From Jatrophihabitans sp. (lineage in GTDB: Bacteria > Actinomycetota > Actinomycetes > Mycobacteriales > Jatrophihabitantaceae): DNA of 45,453 nt. The notes below the pieces were generated by a model. The model was not told the origin of the DNA. It was given only the letters and a program-made list of their open reading frames with translations, and made no database searches. Below, one piece after another: positions 34,318-44,682 of the stretch. The translations under genes and the position numbers were made by a program. The DNA lies in NCBI GenBank assembly GCA_025963285.1, contig JAOPUX010000224.1, forward strand, positions 1 through 45,453, read 5' to 3'. Within the stretch, counting starts at the first letter, position 1. Each line of letters starts with the position of its first letter.

Positions 34318-35274
34318 GTGACCAGGTGGCGGGATCGACGACACCGAGGGCTGTTCTGGACAGCGGTCCTGGTGGCATTGCTCGTTGCGGTGGGCGGCTT
34401 CACCGTCGCCTACGCGAGCTATCGCGACAGGCAGGGCCCAGCGGGTGCCGTCCGCGGCTACCTGAAGGCCGTCGCCCGCGGCGACGCCTCGGCGGCGCTG
34501 GGCTACGGCCGGCTGCCCGCCGGCGGCACCCCGTTCCTCACCGCGGCCGTCCTGCACCAGCAGCTGCAGATCGCCCCGCTGCGCGACGTCACGGTCGTCA
34601 GCACCTCGACGCACGGAAGCACCGCCAAGGTCACCTATAGCTACTCGCTCGACTTCAGCAGCGGTGAAGTGCGGATTAGCGACACGGTGGGGGTGGTGAA
34701 GGAGGGCGGGCGCTGGGTACTCAGCCGGGTGGCCGCCACACCGGATCTCACGATGACGCAGGCCTCCGACCGCGCCAGCCTGGCGGGCGTCGCCGTGCCG
34801 ACCGGCCGTACCGCGCTCTTTCCCGGCGCGATTCCCATCACCTTCGACACCCCCTATCTCCGGCTGACGCTCGACACCGAGCAGCTCCGGCTCAGCGACA
34901 CGAGCACGGCCGATCTCACCGTCGAGCTGACCGGCACCGGCAACAGCCACTTCAAGAGCGCGCTCTCGGCCGCTCTTGCCGCCTGCGCGTCCGGTGCGAG
35001 TGCCGTCGTCAGCTGTCCGGTGCCGTCGAGCCAATTCGTGCCGGGGAGCATGCGGGGCACGCTGCACCTCGACTCGAAGGGCCTGGCGTTGGGCGTGGAG
35101 CCCAATCCGGCGGGCAGCGTCTCCATCGCGGGTACGGCCAACTTCGTCGGCACGTACCGGACCCTCGACTTCAACGACATCGCCCAGAGCAAGAAGGGCA
35201 AGCTCACCGTGCCGTTCCAGGCGGTCGGGTACGCCGTAGAACCCCTTTCGCTGCGCTTCGTGGGGTTCCTATGA
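34318..35274 (+). CDS. membrane-anchored hypothetical protein
   Basis: The 318-residue protein has a short basic N-terminus (MTRWRDRRHRGL), one transmembrane helix (~13-33: FWTAVLVALLVAVGGFTVAYA) and a large extracytoplasmic part. Residues ~40-150 look like an NTF2/Mce-associated-type fold (GAVRGYLKAVARGDASAALGYG ... VTYSYSL ... GRWVLSRV), then beta-rich sequence with a Cys pair. I cannot name a family with certainty. It begins at GTG 34318, 15 nt after recR, and its stop overlaps the start of the membrane-anchored subtilisin (ATGA), so the two probably work together at the cell surface. Confidence 0.75.
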   Translation: MTRWRDRRHRGLFWTAVLVALLVAVGGFTVAYASYRDRQGPAGAVRGYLKAVARGDASAALGYGRLPAGGTPFLTAAVLHQQLQIAPLRDVTVVSTSTHGSTAKVTYSYSLDFSSGEVRISDTVGVVKEGGRWVLSRVAATPDLTMTQASDRASLAGVAVPTGRTALFPGAIPITFDTPYLRLTLDTEQLRLSDTSTADLTVELTGTGNSHFKSALSAALAACASGASAVVSCPVPSSQFVPGSMRGTLHLDSKGLALGVEPNPAGSVSIAGTANFVGTYRTLDFNDIAQSKKGKLTVPFQAVGYAVEPLSLRFVGFL

Positions 35275-36593
35275 GACGGCTGATCGCGTGGCTGACGGTC
35301 CTCGCCGCCGTGGCGCTGATGGCCGGCGTGGGTGCCCCCGCGGCGTCCGCGGCCCCAGGTCCGGCGGATGCTCCGGAATATTGGTTCGACAGCTGGAGGC
35401 TGCAGCAGCTCTGGGACAGCGGGGCCGACGGCAGCGGGGTCACCATCGCCGAGATCGACACCGGGGTGAACGCCGCACTGCCCGGCCTCGAAGGCCGGGT
35501 GCTCGCCGGCACCGACCTCGGCAGCAGCGGGAACGGCCACGTCGACCGCGACAAGGACGCCTTCGGTCACGGCACGGCGATGGCCTCGATCATGGTGAGC
35601 CGGCCGTCGTCCTTCGACGTCACCGGCATCGCCCCGGGGGCGAAGATCCTGCCGATCGCCGTCCCGCTGATCGGCACCACTGACGCGGCCAACGACGATC
35701 ACCTGGCCGAGGCCATCCGTTACGCGGCCGACCATCACGCCAAGATCATCAGCATGTCGCTGGGCGGCGCGCGCACGCCGTCGGCCAATACGCAGGCCTG
35801 CTACTCGGACGAGCAGGCAGCTATTTACTACGCCCTGCGCAAGGGGGCGCTGCTCTTCGCCTCCTCCGGCAACAGCGGCGCCAAGGGGAGCCCCGTCGAG
35901 GAGCCCGGCGTCTGCCTCGGAGTGGTGTCGGTGGGCGCCGTCGACCGCTCCGGGACGGTGGCCTCGTTCTCGTCGCGGCACCCGTACCTCACGCTCACAG
36001 CCCCGGGCGTGAACATCCCGTCACTGGGCCGGATCGCCGGTCAGGCCTACTCCGGCGAGGGCACCAGCCAGGCCACCGCGATTGCCTCCGCGGCGGCGGC
36101 GATCGTCTGGTCGGCCAAGCCGAAGCTCACCGCGGAGCAGCTGCTCACCAGGCTCATCGCCACCACCGACCATCACCTCAGCACGCACAGCACCAGCTAT
36201 GGCTATGGCATCGTCAACCCGTATGCGGCGATCAACGACGCCGTGCCGGCCAACGCCCCCAACCCGGTCTTCTCCCTCGTCGCGCCCTTCCTCGCGCGGT
36301 CGGCCGCCAGCAGCACCAGCGGCCTGACGAGCCCTCCCGCGGCGACCAAGCACAGGGCGAAGCCGCCCGGCACGGTCACGGTGGGGTCGGCACCGTCGCG
36401 CTTCGGTCCGCGGGTGATCGAAGGCGGGCTGGCGGGCCTGCTGGGGCTGCTGGCCCTGCTGGCGCTCTCCGTCGGCGGAGCCCGCCGCGCGCGCCAGCGT
36501 GTCCGACTGGCCGTCGCGGCACGAGCGGCGGAGCACGCCCCGCCACCCGCGCCGGTGATGGACGCCGAGGGCGTTGAGTGGCACCAGCTCTGA
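35271..36593 (+). CDS. membrane-anchored mycosin-like S8 serine protease
   Basis: The 440-residue protein has an N-terminal signal peptide (LIAWLTVLAAVALMAGVGAPAASA). Its catalytic domain has Asp in IAEIDTGVN (~62), His in AFGHGTAMASIM (~100), oxyanion Asn in FASSGNSGA and Ser in GEGTSQATAIAS (~265). A Pro/Ala/Ser linker, a C-terminal transmembrane helix (~385-405) and a short basic cytoplasmic tail follow. Architecture and the direct join of signal peptide to catalytic domain (no long propeptide) match mycosins (MycP) of type VII secretion, but no ESX genes are present. It is coupled to the preceding membrane protein. GTSQAT is unusual compared with GTSFAAP/GTSFSSP. Confidence 0.87.
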   Translation: MRRLIAWLTVLAAVALMAGVGAPAASAAPGPADAPEYWFDSWRLQQLWDSGADGSGVTIAEIDTGVNAALPGLEGRVLAGTDLGSSGNGHVDRDKDAFGHGTAMASIMVSRPSSFDVTGIAPGAKILPIAVPLIGTTDAANDDHLAEAIRYAADHHAKIISMSLGGARTPSANTQACYSDEQAAIYYALRKGALLFASSGNSGAKGSPVEEPGVCLGVVSVGAVDRSGTVASFSSRHPYLTLTAPGVNIPSLGRIAGQAYSGEGTSQATAIASAAAAIVWSAKPKLTAEQLLTRLIATTDHHLSTHSTSYGYGIVNPYAAINDAVPANAPNPVFSLVAPFLARSAASSTSGLTSPPAATKHRAKPPGTVTVGSAPSRFGPRVIEGGLAGLLGLLALLALSVGGARRARQRVRLAVAARAAEHAPPPAPVMDAEGVEWHQL

Positions 36594-36612
36594 GACCCGC
36601 AGTCGGCAGGAG

Positions 36613-38460
<1,848 letters not shown>

Positions 38461-38505
38461 TTAGCTGGCCTCGCCGCGGCCGCGAAGAAGCAGCGCGCGC
38501 GTCAT
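38461..38505 (-). CDS. leuL: leucine leader peptide of leuA
   Basis: A 14-residue frame, MTRALLLRGRGEAS, carries three consecutive Leu codons (ctg ctt ctt) and ends ~100 nt before leuA. A TATGCT box lies ~15 nt before the ATG, so the peptide would be near the 5' end of the transcript. Leu-rich leader peptides ahead of leuA are known in actinobacteria and couple ribosome stalling on Leu codons to expression. The size, placement and Leu run make coincidence unlikely. Confidence 0.72.
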   Translation of the reverse strand: MTRALLLRGRGEAS

Positions 38506-38657
38506 GATGACAACAGCATAGACCCCCGTTGACTCGGCCTTCTGCGGCGTTCGCCGATAGACTGCCGCGACGCCCCCGGCACTATCGTCGAATCCAGGCG
38601 TCGCCAGCTCGACACACCGTGAACGCTCGACAACCTGAACGACCCCGAGGGAGCCCA

Positions 38658-39641
38658 GTGCCACGCGCGCTCATCACCGGCATCACCGGCCAGGACGGCC
38701 TGTACCTCGCCGAGCTGCTGCTCTCCAAGGGCTACGACGTCTTCGGCATGGTCCGGGGCCAGAACAACCCGAAGATCGAGCTCGTCGAGCGCACCGTGCC
38801 GGGTGTGCACATCGTGGCCGGCGACCTCACCGACCTCTCCAGCCTGATGCGCGCGCTCAACACCTCCCGGCCCGATGAGGTCTACAACCTCGGTGCCATC
38901 AGCTTCGTCGCCTACTCCTGGGAGCAGGCGGCCCTGACCTCCGACGTCACGGCCAAGGGTGTCCTGAACATCCTCGAGGCGGTGCGCCTGTACTGCGGCG
39001 ACGACCTGTCGAAGGTGAAGTTCTACCAGGCCTCCAGCTCGGAGATGTTCGGCAAGGTGCAGCAGGTGCCGCAGAGCGAGGAGACGCTGCTCTGGCCGCG
39101 CTCGCCCTACGGCGTTGCCAAGGTCTACGGCCACTACATGACGATCAACTACCGCGAGTCCTACGGGATGCACGCCTCCTCCGGGCTGCTCTTCAACCAC
39201 GAGTCGCCGCGTCGCGGACCGGAGTTCGTCACCCGCAAGGTCTCGCTCGCGGTGGCCGGCATCAAGCTCGGGCTGCAGGGCAAGATCGTCATGGGCAACC
39301 TCGACGCCCGCCGTGACTGGGGTTTCGCCGGTGACTACGTCGACGCAATGTGGCGGATGCTGCAGCAGCCCGAGGGCGGCGACTACGTGGTGGCCACGGG
39401 AGAGACCCACTCGATCCGCGACCTGCTCGACCACGCCTTCCGGGCCGCTGAGATCGAGGACTGGGAGCCCTACGTCGACCAGGACCCGAAGTTCTTCCGC
39501 CCGGCCGAGGTCGACCTGTTGATCGGCGATGCCAGCCGCGCCCGGGACGTGCTCGGCTGGACGCCTACCGTCACCTTCTCCGAGCTGGTGGCCATGATGG
39601 TCGAGTCCGACCTCAAGGCGCTCTCCGACCGCATCGCGTGA
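38658..39641 (+). CDS. gmd: GDP-mannose 4,6-dehydratase
   Basis: The 327-residue extended SDR starts RALITGITGQDGLYLAELLLSKGYDVFG (NADP-binding, GMD-specific GITGQDG). It has YQASSSEMFGKV (Ser-Ser-Glu catalytic region), SPYGVAKVY (YxxxK) and LFNHESPRRGPEFVTRKV, the GMD signature. It makes GDP-4-keto-6-deoxymannose for deoxysugar glycans. GTG 38658 was chosen because GAGGGAG lies just upstream and the protein then begins at the Rossmann strand; the longer reading from 38529 has a shadow-like N-terminus. A paralogue follows after 1 nt. Confidence 0.93.
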   Translation: MPRALITGITGQDGLYLAELLLSKGYDVFGMVRGQNNPKIELVERTVPGVHIVAGDLTDLSSLMRALNTSRPDEVYNLGAISFVAYSWEQAALTSDVTAKGVLNILEAVRLYCGDDLSKVKFYQASSSEMFGKVQQVPQSEETLLWPRSPYGVAKVYGHYMTINYRESYGMHASSGLLFNHESPRRGPEFVTRKVSLAVAGIKLGLQGKIVMGNLDARRDWGFAGDYVDAMWRMLQQPEGGDYVVATGETHSIRDLLDHAFRAAEIEDWEPYVDQDPKFFRPAEVDLLIGDASRARDVLGWTPTVTFSELVAMMVESDLKALSDRIA

Positions 39642-39642
39642 C

Positions 39643-40599
39643 ATGCCCCGGGCGCTGATAACCGGGATCACCGGTCAGGACGGCTGGTACCTCAGCGAAC
39701 TGCTCCAAGCAGACGGTTACGACGTGTTCGGGCTCGCCCTCGCCGACGACGTCAACCCGGTGCCGCCAGGTTCGTCGCGGATCGTCGGGGACGTGCGTGA
39801 CTCCGGCTCGCTACGTACCGCCCTGGACGAGTGCGAGCCCGACGAGGTCTTCAACCTGGCCTCGATCTCCTCGGTGGGCGAGTCGTGGTCGCGCCCAGAA
39901 CTCGCCGCCGACATCAACGGCCTCGGCGCCATCCGGCTGCTCGCGGCCATCCGCGACATCGGGGCCTCCTCCGGGCGGGAGATCCGCTTCGTCCAGGCGA
40001 GCTCCGCGGAGATCTTCGGCAACGCTGCGGCACCGCAGACCGAGCAGACGCCGATCCACGCCGTCTCGCCCTACGGGGCGGCCAAGGCCTTCGCGCATCA
40101 CGCGGTGTCGGCCTACCGCGCCGCGGGCGTCTGGGCCGGGGCGGCGATCCTCTTCAACCACGAGTCACCGCGCCGTCCCGAGCAATTCGTCACCCGCAAG
40201 ATCACCCGTACGGTGGCCCGGATCGCCGAGGGCAGCGGCGAGACGCTCACCCTGGGCAACCTCGCCGCCCGTCGCGACTGGGGCTATGCCCGCGACTACA
40301 TGCGCGCGATGTCGCTGATCCCCCGCCAGGAGCAGCCCGACGACTTCGTCATCGCCACCGGGATCGCCCACTCCGTAGGGGACTTCGTGGCAGCGGCCTT
40401 CGCCCACGTCGGCATCTCCGACTGGCAGCCGCACGTGGCCACCGACCCCGCCTTCGAGCGCGCCGCCGACGCCGCCGAGCAGCGTGGCGACGCCACCAAG
40501 GCCCGCTCCGTCCTCGGCTGGGCCCCCAGCATCGACTTCGCAGAGCTGGTCGGACTCATGGTCGATGCCGACCGCGCCGAGATCGCCACCTCGGCCTGA
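39643..40599 (+). CDS. second GDP-mannose dehydratase-type extended SDR
   Basis: The 318-residue paralogue of the preceding gene keeps GITGQDGWYLSELL, VQASSAEIFGN, SPYGAAKAFAH and LFNHESPRRPEQFVTRKI, so the fold, NADP site and Ser/Glu/Tyr/Lys residues are preserved. Other regions differ: the second strand is shorter and the GDP-binding stretch is less typical. It begins 1 nt after the gmd stop and is certainly co-expressed. It could be another dehydratase with altered specificity or act on the product of the first. It does not look like a canonical GDP-fucose synthase (Fcl). Confidence 0.87.
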   Translation: MPRALITGITGQDGWYLSELLQADGYDVFGLALADDVNPVPPGSSRIVGDVRDSGSLRTALDECEPDEVFNLASISSVGESWSRPELAADINGLGAIRLLAAIRDIGASSGREIRFVQASSAEIFGNAAAPQTEQTPIHAVSPYGAAKAFAHHAVSAYRAAGVWAGAAILFNHESPRRPEQFVTRKITRTVARIAEGSGETLTLGNLAARRDWGYARDYMRAMSLIPRQEQPDDFVIATGIAHSVGDFVAAAFAHVGISDWQPHVATDPAFERAADAAEQRGDATKARSVLGWAPSIDFAELVGLMVDADRAEIATSA

Positions 40600-40620
40600 C
40601 CGCCCCGGCCGTCTGCAGCC

Positions 40621-40683
40621 CGACTTTGTGCGCGGTGTCGGGGTATTGCGGCCCTCGCAGTGCGGACAGCGCGCACAAAGTCG
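40621..40683. repeat. long palindrome in the spacer before the aldehyde dehydrogenase gene
   Basis: The outer arms cgactttgtgcgc (40621-40633) and its exact complement (40671-40683) continue inward with a few mismatches (ggtgtc/gacagc). The element lies between two co-directional genes. The cgactttgt end is shared with the element at 33157-33205. Confidence 0.65.
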
Positions 40684-40779
40684 CGTCGCGCTCGGTCTGC
40701 CGCTCAGGCGTCGCGGATTCGGTTGTTCTGGAGCAAACATTCGGCGGTATTCGTCGTAGATAGGCGCCTGAGCAACGTG

Positions 40780-40785
40780 TAACGT
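40780..40785 (+). promoter_or_regulatory. putative -10 box of aldehyde dehydrogenase gene
   Basis: TAACGT ends 7 nt before the ATG at 40793, again a leaderless-type arrangement. Confidence 0.4.
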
Positions 40786-40792
40786 CCGAACA

Positions 40793-42223
40793 ATGACGCG
40801 ACGGGTGCAGAACTTCATCAATGGCGAGCTGGTCGACGCGGTCGACGGGCGGACGTCTGATCTCGTCGACCCGAGCACTGGCGAGGTATTTGGCAGCGCC
40901 CCGGTCTCCAGCGAGGCCGACGTGGACAAGGCCTATAAGGCCGCTGCGGCCGCCTTCGAGACGTGGCGTGACAGCACGCCGGCCGAGCGCCAGCGGGCAC
41001 TGCTCAAGATCGCCGACGCGATGGAGGAGCGGGCCGAGGAGATCATCGCGGCCGAGTGCCAGAACACCGGCAAGCCGATCGCGGTGACGCGCGACGAGGA
41101 GATCCCGCCGACGCTGGACCACCTGCGCTTCTTCGCCGGAGCCGCCCGGCTGCTCGAGGGCCGTAGCGCCGGCGAGTACATGGCCGGGCACACCTCTTAC
41201 ATCCGGCGCGAGCCGATCGGTGTCGTGGGGCAGGTCGCGCCCTGGAACTACCCGATGATGATGGGCGTCTGGAAGTTCGCCCCGGCGCTGGCGGCGGGTA
41301 ACTGCGTCGTCCTCAAGCCGTCGGACACCACGCCCGTCACGAGCTCGCTGATGGCCGAGATCGCGGCCGAGTTCCTGCCGCCGGGGGTCTTCAACGTCGT
41401 CTGCGGCGACCGCGACACCGGTCGCGCAGTGGTCAGCCACAAGACACCGTCGCTGGTCTCGATCACCGGCTCCACGCGCGCCGGCTACGAGGTGGCCGCC
41501 GCCGCAGCCAAGGATCTCAAGCGCGCGCACCTCGAGCTCGGCGGCAAGGCCCCGGTCGTCGTCTTCGATGACGCCGACATCGAGTTCGCCGCGGAGAACA
41601 TCGCCATCGGGGGCTACTTCAACGCCGGCCAGGACTGCACAGCCGCCACGCGGGTGCTCGTCGGCGCCGGCATCGCCGACGACTTCGCCGCCGCGCTGGC
41701 CGAGCAGGCCAAGGCCACCAAGACCGGCATGCCCGACGATGACGAGGTGCTCTACGGCGCGCTCAACAACGCCAACCAGCTCAGCCACGTCACCGGCATG
41801 ATCGACCGGCTTCCTGACCACGCCCAGGTGCTGGCCGGCGGTCATCGGCAGGGTGCCAGCGGTTTCTTCTGGGAGCCCACCGTCGTCAGCGGCATGCGCC
41901 AGGACGACGAGGCGATCCAGAACGAGATCTTCGGCCCCGTGATCACCGTGCAGAAGTTCACCGACGAGGACGAGGCCGTCCGCTGGGCCAACGACATCGA
42001 GTACGGCCTGGCCTCGAGCGTCTGGACGCGCGACCACGGCCGGGCGATGCGGATGACGCGCCGCCTCGACTTCGGCTGCGTCTGGGTCAACGCGCACATC
42101 CCAATGGTGGCCGAGATGCCGCACGGGGGCTTCAAGCACTCCGGCTACGGCAAGGACCTCTCGGTCTACGGCCTGGAGGACTACACCCGCATCAAACACG
42201 TCATGCACAACATCGAGTTCTGA
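40793..42223 (+). CDS. aldehyde dehydrogenase, probably gamma-aminobutyraldehyde dehydrogenase
   Basis: The 476-residue NAD(P)-dependent aldehyde dehydrogenase has [43 protein letters not shown], catalytic Glu in [12 protein letters not shown], catalytic Cys in [12 protein letters not shown] and EIFGPVITV. Overall features ([12 protein letters not shown] start; [32 protein letters not shown] end) match PatD/gamma-aminobutyraldehyde dehydrogenases, which oxidise 4-aminobutanal from putrescine to GABA. The gene is followed by a small biotin carrier and a GABA aminotransferase, consistent with a putrescine-to-succinate semialdehyde route. Confidence 0.88.
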   Translation: MTRRVQNFINGELVDAVDGRTSDLVDPSTGEVFGSAPVSSEADVDKAYKAAAAAFETWRDSTPAERQRALLKIADAMEERAEEIIAAECQNTGKPIAVTRDEEIPPTLDHLRFFAGAARLLEGRSAGEYMAGHTSYIRREPIGVVGQVAPWNYPMMMGVWKFAPALAAGNCVVLKPSDTTPVTSSLMAEIAAEFLPPGVFNVVCGDRDTGRAVVSHKTPSLVSITGSTRAGYEVAAAAAKDLKRAHLELGGKAPVVVFDDADIEFAAENIAIGGYFNAGQDCTAATRVLVGAGIADDFAAALAEQAKATKTGMPDDDEVLYGALNNANQLSHVTGMIDRLPDHAQVLAGGHRQGASGFFWEPTVVSGMRQDDEAIQNEIFGPVITVQKFTDEDEAVRWANDIEYGLASSVWTRDHGRAMRMTRRLDFGCVWVNAHIPMVAEMPHGGFKHSGYGKDLSVYGLEDYTRIKHVMHNIEF

Positions 42224-42286
42224 GATCTACCCACAAGTAGGACATCAGGGCGCACGACGACCGGTGCTGGTGGAAGAGTTCGCGGT

Positions 42287-42508
42287 ATGACGCACACGAT
42301 CTCGGCCGAGATGGTTGCCAACGTCGGCGCCGTCTACGTCTCCGTCGGCGACCAGGTCGGACCCACCGACACACTGGTCCTGCTGGAGTCCATGAAGATG
42401 GAGATCCCGGTCCTCGCCGAGGTCGGTGGGGTGGTCGTCGAGGTCGCGGTCAACGCCGGAGACTCGATCCGTGAGGGCGACATCATCGCCATCATCGAAG
42501 AGGCTTAA
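42287..42508 (+). CDS. small biotin/lipoyl carrier protein (TB7.3-like)
   Basis: The 73-residue single biotinyl domain has LLESMKMEIPVLAEVGGVVVEVAVNAGDSIREGDIIAIIE with the modified Lys in the canonical MKM motif. It is the same size and pattern as the mycobacterial 7-kDa biotinylated protein TB7.3 (Rv3221c). In carboxylases such domains carry CO2, but the free-standing form has no proven partner. A GGTGGAAGAG sequence is 8 nt before the ATG. It stands 63 nt after the aldehyde dehydrogenase gene and 46 nt before gabT. Confidence 0.9.
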   Translation: MTHTISAEMVANVGAVYVSVGDQVGPTDTLVLLESMKMEIPVLAEVGGVVVEVAVNAGDSIREGDIIAIIEEA

Positions 42509-42554
42509 GGCAGCGAAGAGTCGTAGCTAGGCAAGATCGGCGAAGGAGAAGGTC

Positions 42555-43886
42555 ATGACCGTCGAACAGAAGCGTGTGCTCGCTACGGCGATTCCCGGCC
42601 CGCGGTCGGTGGAGTTGCATGCCCGCAAGACCGCGGCGGTGGCCTCGGGCGTGGGGACGACACTGCCGGTGTACGTCACTCAGGCCGGTGGCGGCATCGT
42701 GGTGGACGTCGACGGGAACCAGCTGATCGACTTCGGCAGTGGGATCGCGGTGACGTCGATCGGCAATGCCGCGCCGCGGGTGGTGGAGGCGGTGTCCGAG
42801 CAGGTGGCGGCATTCACCCACACCTGCTTCATGGTCACGCCGTACGAGGGTTATGTGGCCGTCGCCGAGGCGCTCAACGAGCTGACGCCGGACGATCACG
42901 ACAAGCGGTCGGCGCTCTTCAACTCCGGTGCCGAGGCGGTGGAGAACGCGGTGAAGATCGCCCGTTCGCACACCGGCCGTCAGGCGGTGGTGGCCTTCGA
43001 CCACGCCTATCACGGCCGGACGAACCTCACGATGGCGTTGACCGCGAAGTCGATGCCCTACAAGTCCGGGTTCGGGCCGTTCGCGAGCGAGATCTACCGG
43101 GTGCCGATGGCCTATCCGTACCGCTGGCCGACGGGGCCGGAGAACTGCGCGGACGAGGCCTTCGAGCTCTTCGTCAGCCAGGTGCACGCGCAGGTCGGGG
43201 AGGCCAACACCGCGGCGGTGCTGATCGAGCCGATCCAGGGCGAGGGTGGTTTCATCGTCCCGCCGGCGGGCTTCCTCAAGCGGGTCTCGGACTGGTGCGC
43301 CGAGCACGGCATCGTCTTCATCGCCGATGAGATCCAGACGGGCTTCTGCCGCACCGGGGACTGGTTCGCCAGTGACCACGAGGGCGTGGTGCCGGACCTG
43401 ATCACCACCGCGAAGGGCATCGCCGGCGGGCTGCCGCTGGCCGGGGTCACCGGTCGCGCGGACATCATGGACTCGGTTCACGGGGGTGGGCTGGGTGGCA
43501 CCTACGGCGGTAACCCGGTGGCGTGTGCCGCGGCACTGGCCTCGATCGAGACGATGAAGGCTGAGAACCTGGTGGGTGCGGCCCGGGACATCGAGGCGGT
43601 CATGCTGCCCCGTCTGACCGCATTGGCCGAGAAGTACGACGCCATCGGCGACGTCCGGGGCCGCGGCGCGATGCTGGCCGTCGAGCTCGTCGAGCCGGGC
43701 TCCAAGACCCCGAACCCAGCACTCACCGGCGCAGTGTCGGCGGCCTGCCACCAGGCTGGCGTCATCACGCTGACAGCGGGCACCTACGGCAACGTCCTGC
43801 GTTTCCTGCCGCCGCTGGTCATCGGTGAGGCCCTCCTGCACGAGGGCCTCGATGTCCTGGACGAGGCGTTCGCCGCCAACGCGTAG
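42555..43886 (+). CDS. gabT: 4-aminobutyrate aminotransferase
   Basis: The 443-residue class III PLP aminotransferase has VDVDGNQLIDFGSGIAVTSIGNAAPRVV, FNSGAEAVENAVKIAR (PLP phosphate), FDHAYHGRTNLTMALTAK, LIEPIQGEGG, IADEIQTGFCRTGDWFA (Asp-Glu pair) and the Schiff-base Lys in TTAKGIAGGLPLAG. GGTYGGNPVACAAA completes the site. It converts GABA and 2-oxoglutarate to succinate semialdehyde and glutamate. AAGGAG lies 6 nt before the ATG. The gene is closed by a hairpin at 43890-43915. The specificity label rests on overall GabT likeness. Confidence 0.93.
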   Translation: MTVEQKRVLATAIPGPRSVELHARKTAAVASGVGTTLPVYVTQAGGGIVVDVDGNQLIDFGSGIAVTSIGNAAPRVVEAVSEQVAAFTHTCFMVTPYEGYVAVAEALNELTPDDHDKRSALFNSGAEAVENAVKIARSHTGRQAVVAFDHAYHGRTNLTMALTAKSMPYKSGFGPFASEIYRVPMAYPYRWPTGPENCADEAFELFVSQVHAQVGEANTAAVLIEPIQGEGGFIVPPAGFLKRVSDWCAEHGIVFIADEIQTGFCRTGDWFASDHEGVVPDLITTAKGIAGGLPLAGVTGRADIMDSVHGGGLGGTYGGNPVACAAALASIETMKAENLVGAARDIEAVMLPRLTALAEKYDAIGDVRGRGAMLAVELVEPGSKTPNPALTGAVSAACHQAGVITLTAGTYGNVLRFLPPLVIGEALLHEGLDVLDEAFAANA

Positions 43887-43889
43887 CGT

Positions 43890-43915
43890 GCCGGTGACGG
43901 CCGATCGTCACCGGC
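43890..43915 (+). terminator. gabT terminator hairpin
   Basis: gccggtgacg and its exact complement surround a gccgat loop, 3 nt after the gabT stop. It is GC-rich and lacks a U tract, as is usual in actinobacteria. Confidence 0.75.
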
Positions 43916-44009
43916 TCAGTCATCGGTCGTTAGTCTCGGTGGTTCCCCGCACCTGCCCGGTCGACTGATCTCGGGTGCGGGCGGGTCAGCGGTGACGAGA
44001 GGGCTTGGG

Positions 44010-44600
44010 ATGGGATTTCGTAGCACGCTGCGCCGCCGGCGGCAGTCGATCCTTGCGGTCGTCACTGCGCTGGCGGTCTTCGCGCTCGTGCTCTTCCTCT
44101 GGATCGGCCGCGGGCCATCCGGTGACGGCCCGGCCATCGCCATCCCGTCGAACAACGCACCCTCCGGCGCCACGCTGCCCAGCGACGAGCCACTGCCGAG
44201 CTCGTCGGGATCCCCTTCGGCCACCGGCAGCGGCTCCGCCTCCGGCTCGGGCTCGGCCGCGCCGATCGGCGGCGCGCCGCTGCAGCTGCCGCCGTTCAGC
44301 TCTGACATCAACGCCGCGGGTGCCAGCACGCATGTGGTGACGATGTCGATCACATCCGACACGACCATCCTGCAGACGGCCTTCGCCATCAAGGGCGGCA
44401 AGACGGCCTCGGGCTACCACACCTACGTGAAGTCGCCGTTCGGGATCACCGAGGTGGCCCACGGCGACGGCATCGTGGCGGAGTTGGCGGCGCAGTCCTC
44501 CCCGAAAGCCCGGTCGATCACCTGCACGTTGACGGTGGACGGCGTCACGAGCACGCACACCGCCAAGGGCGGCTTCCAGGTCGTCCTCTGCCTCGGCTGA
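44010..44600 (+). CDS. membrane-anchored MmpS-like protein
   Basis: The 196-residue protein has a basic N-terminus (GFRSTLRRRRQS), one transmembrane helix (ILAVVTALAVFALVLFLWIG), a Pro/Ser/Gly-rich linker (~40-95) and a C-terminal beta-sandwich (~105-196) with two cysteines (SITCTLTVDG, VVLCLG). This layout resembles mycobacterial MmpS-type accessory proteins (TM helix plus Ig-like fold with one disulphide), but no MmpL gene is adjacent. ATG 44010 has GAGAGGG 6 nt upstream. A GTG at 43992 would add six residues. Function unassigned. Confidence 0.7.
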   Translation: MGFRSTLRRRRQSILAVVTALAVFALVLFLWIGRGPSGDGPAIAIPSNNAPSGATLPSDEPLPSSSGSPSATGSGSASGSGSAAPIGGAPLQLPPFSSDINAAGASTHVVTMSITSDTTILQTAFAIKGGKTASGYHTYVKSPFGITEVAHGDGIVAELAAQSSPKARSITCTLTVDGVTSTHTAKGGFQVVLCLG

Positions 44601-44642
44601 GCCCCGCCGGTGGCGGTGGAGATTGCATTCGCCTGCGGCCGG

Positions 44643-44648
44643 TATCCT
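44643..44648 (+). promoter_or_regulatory. putative -10 box upstream of ask
   Basis: TATCCT lies 34 nt before the ask GTG, in the short spacer after the MmpS-like gene. No clear -35 partner is visible. Confidence 0.35.
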
Positions 44649-44682
44649 TGAGACGTAAAACGCAGGCGTCGGAAGGACTGTC

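Noticed and set aside
35271..36593. ESX/type VII secretion locus
   Set aside because: Only a mycosin-like protease is present. There is no EccC-type ATPase, EsxA/B-like or PE/PPE-like gene in the window.
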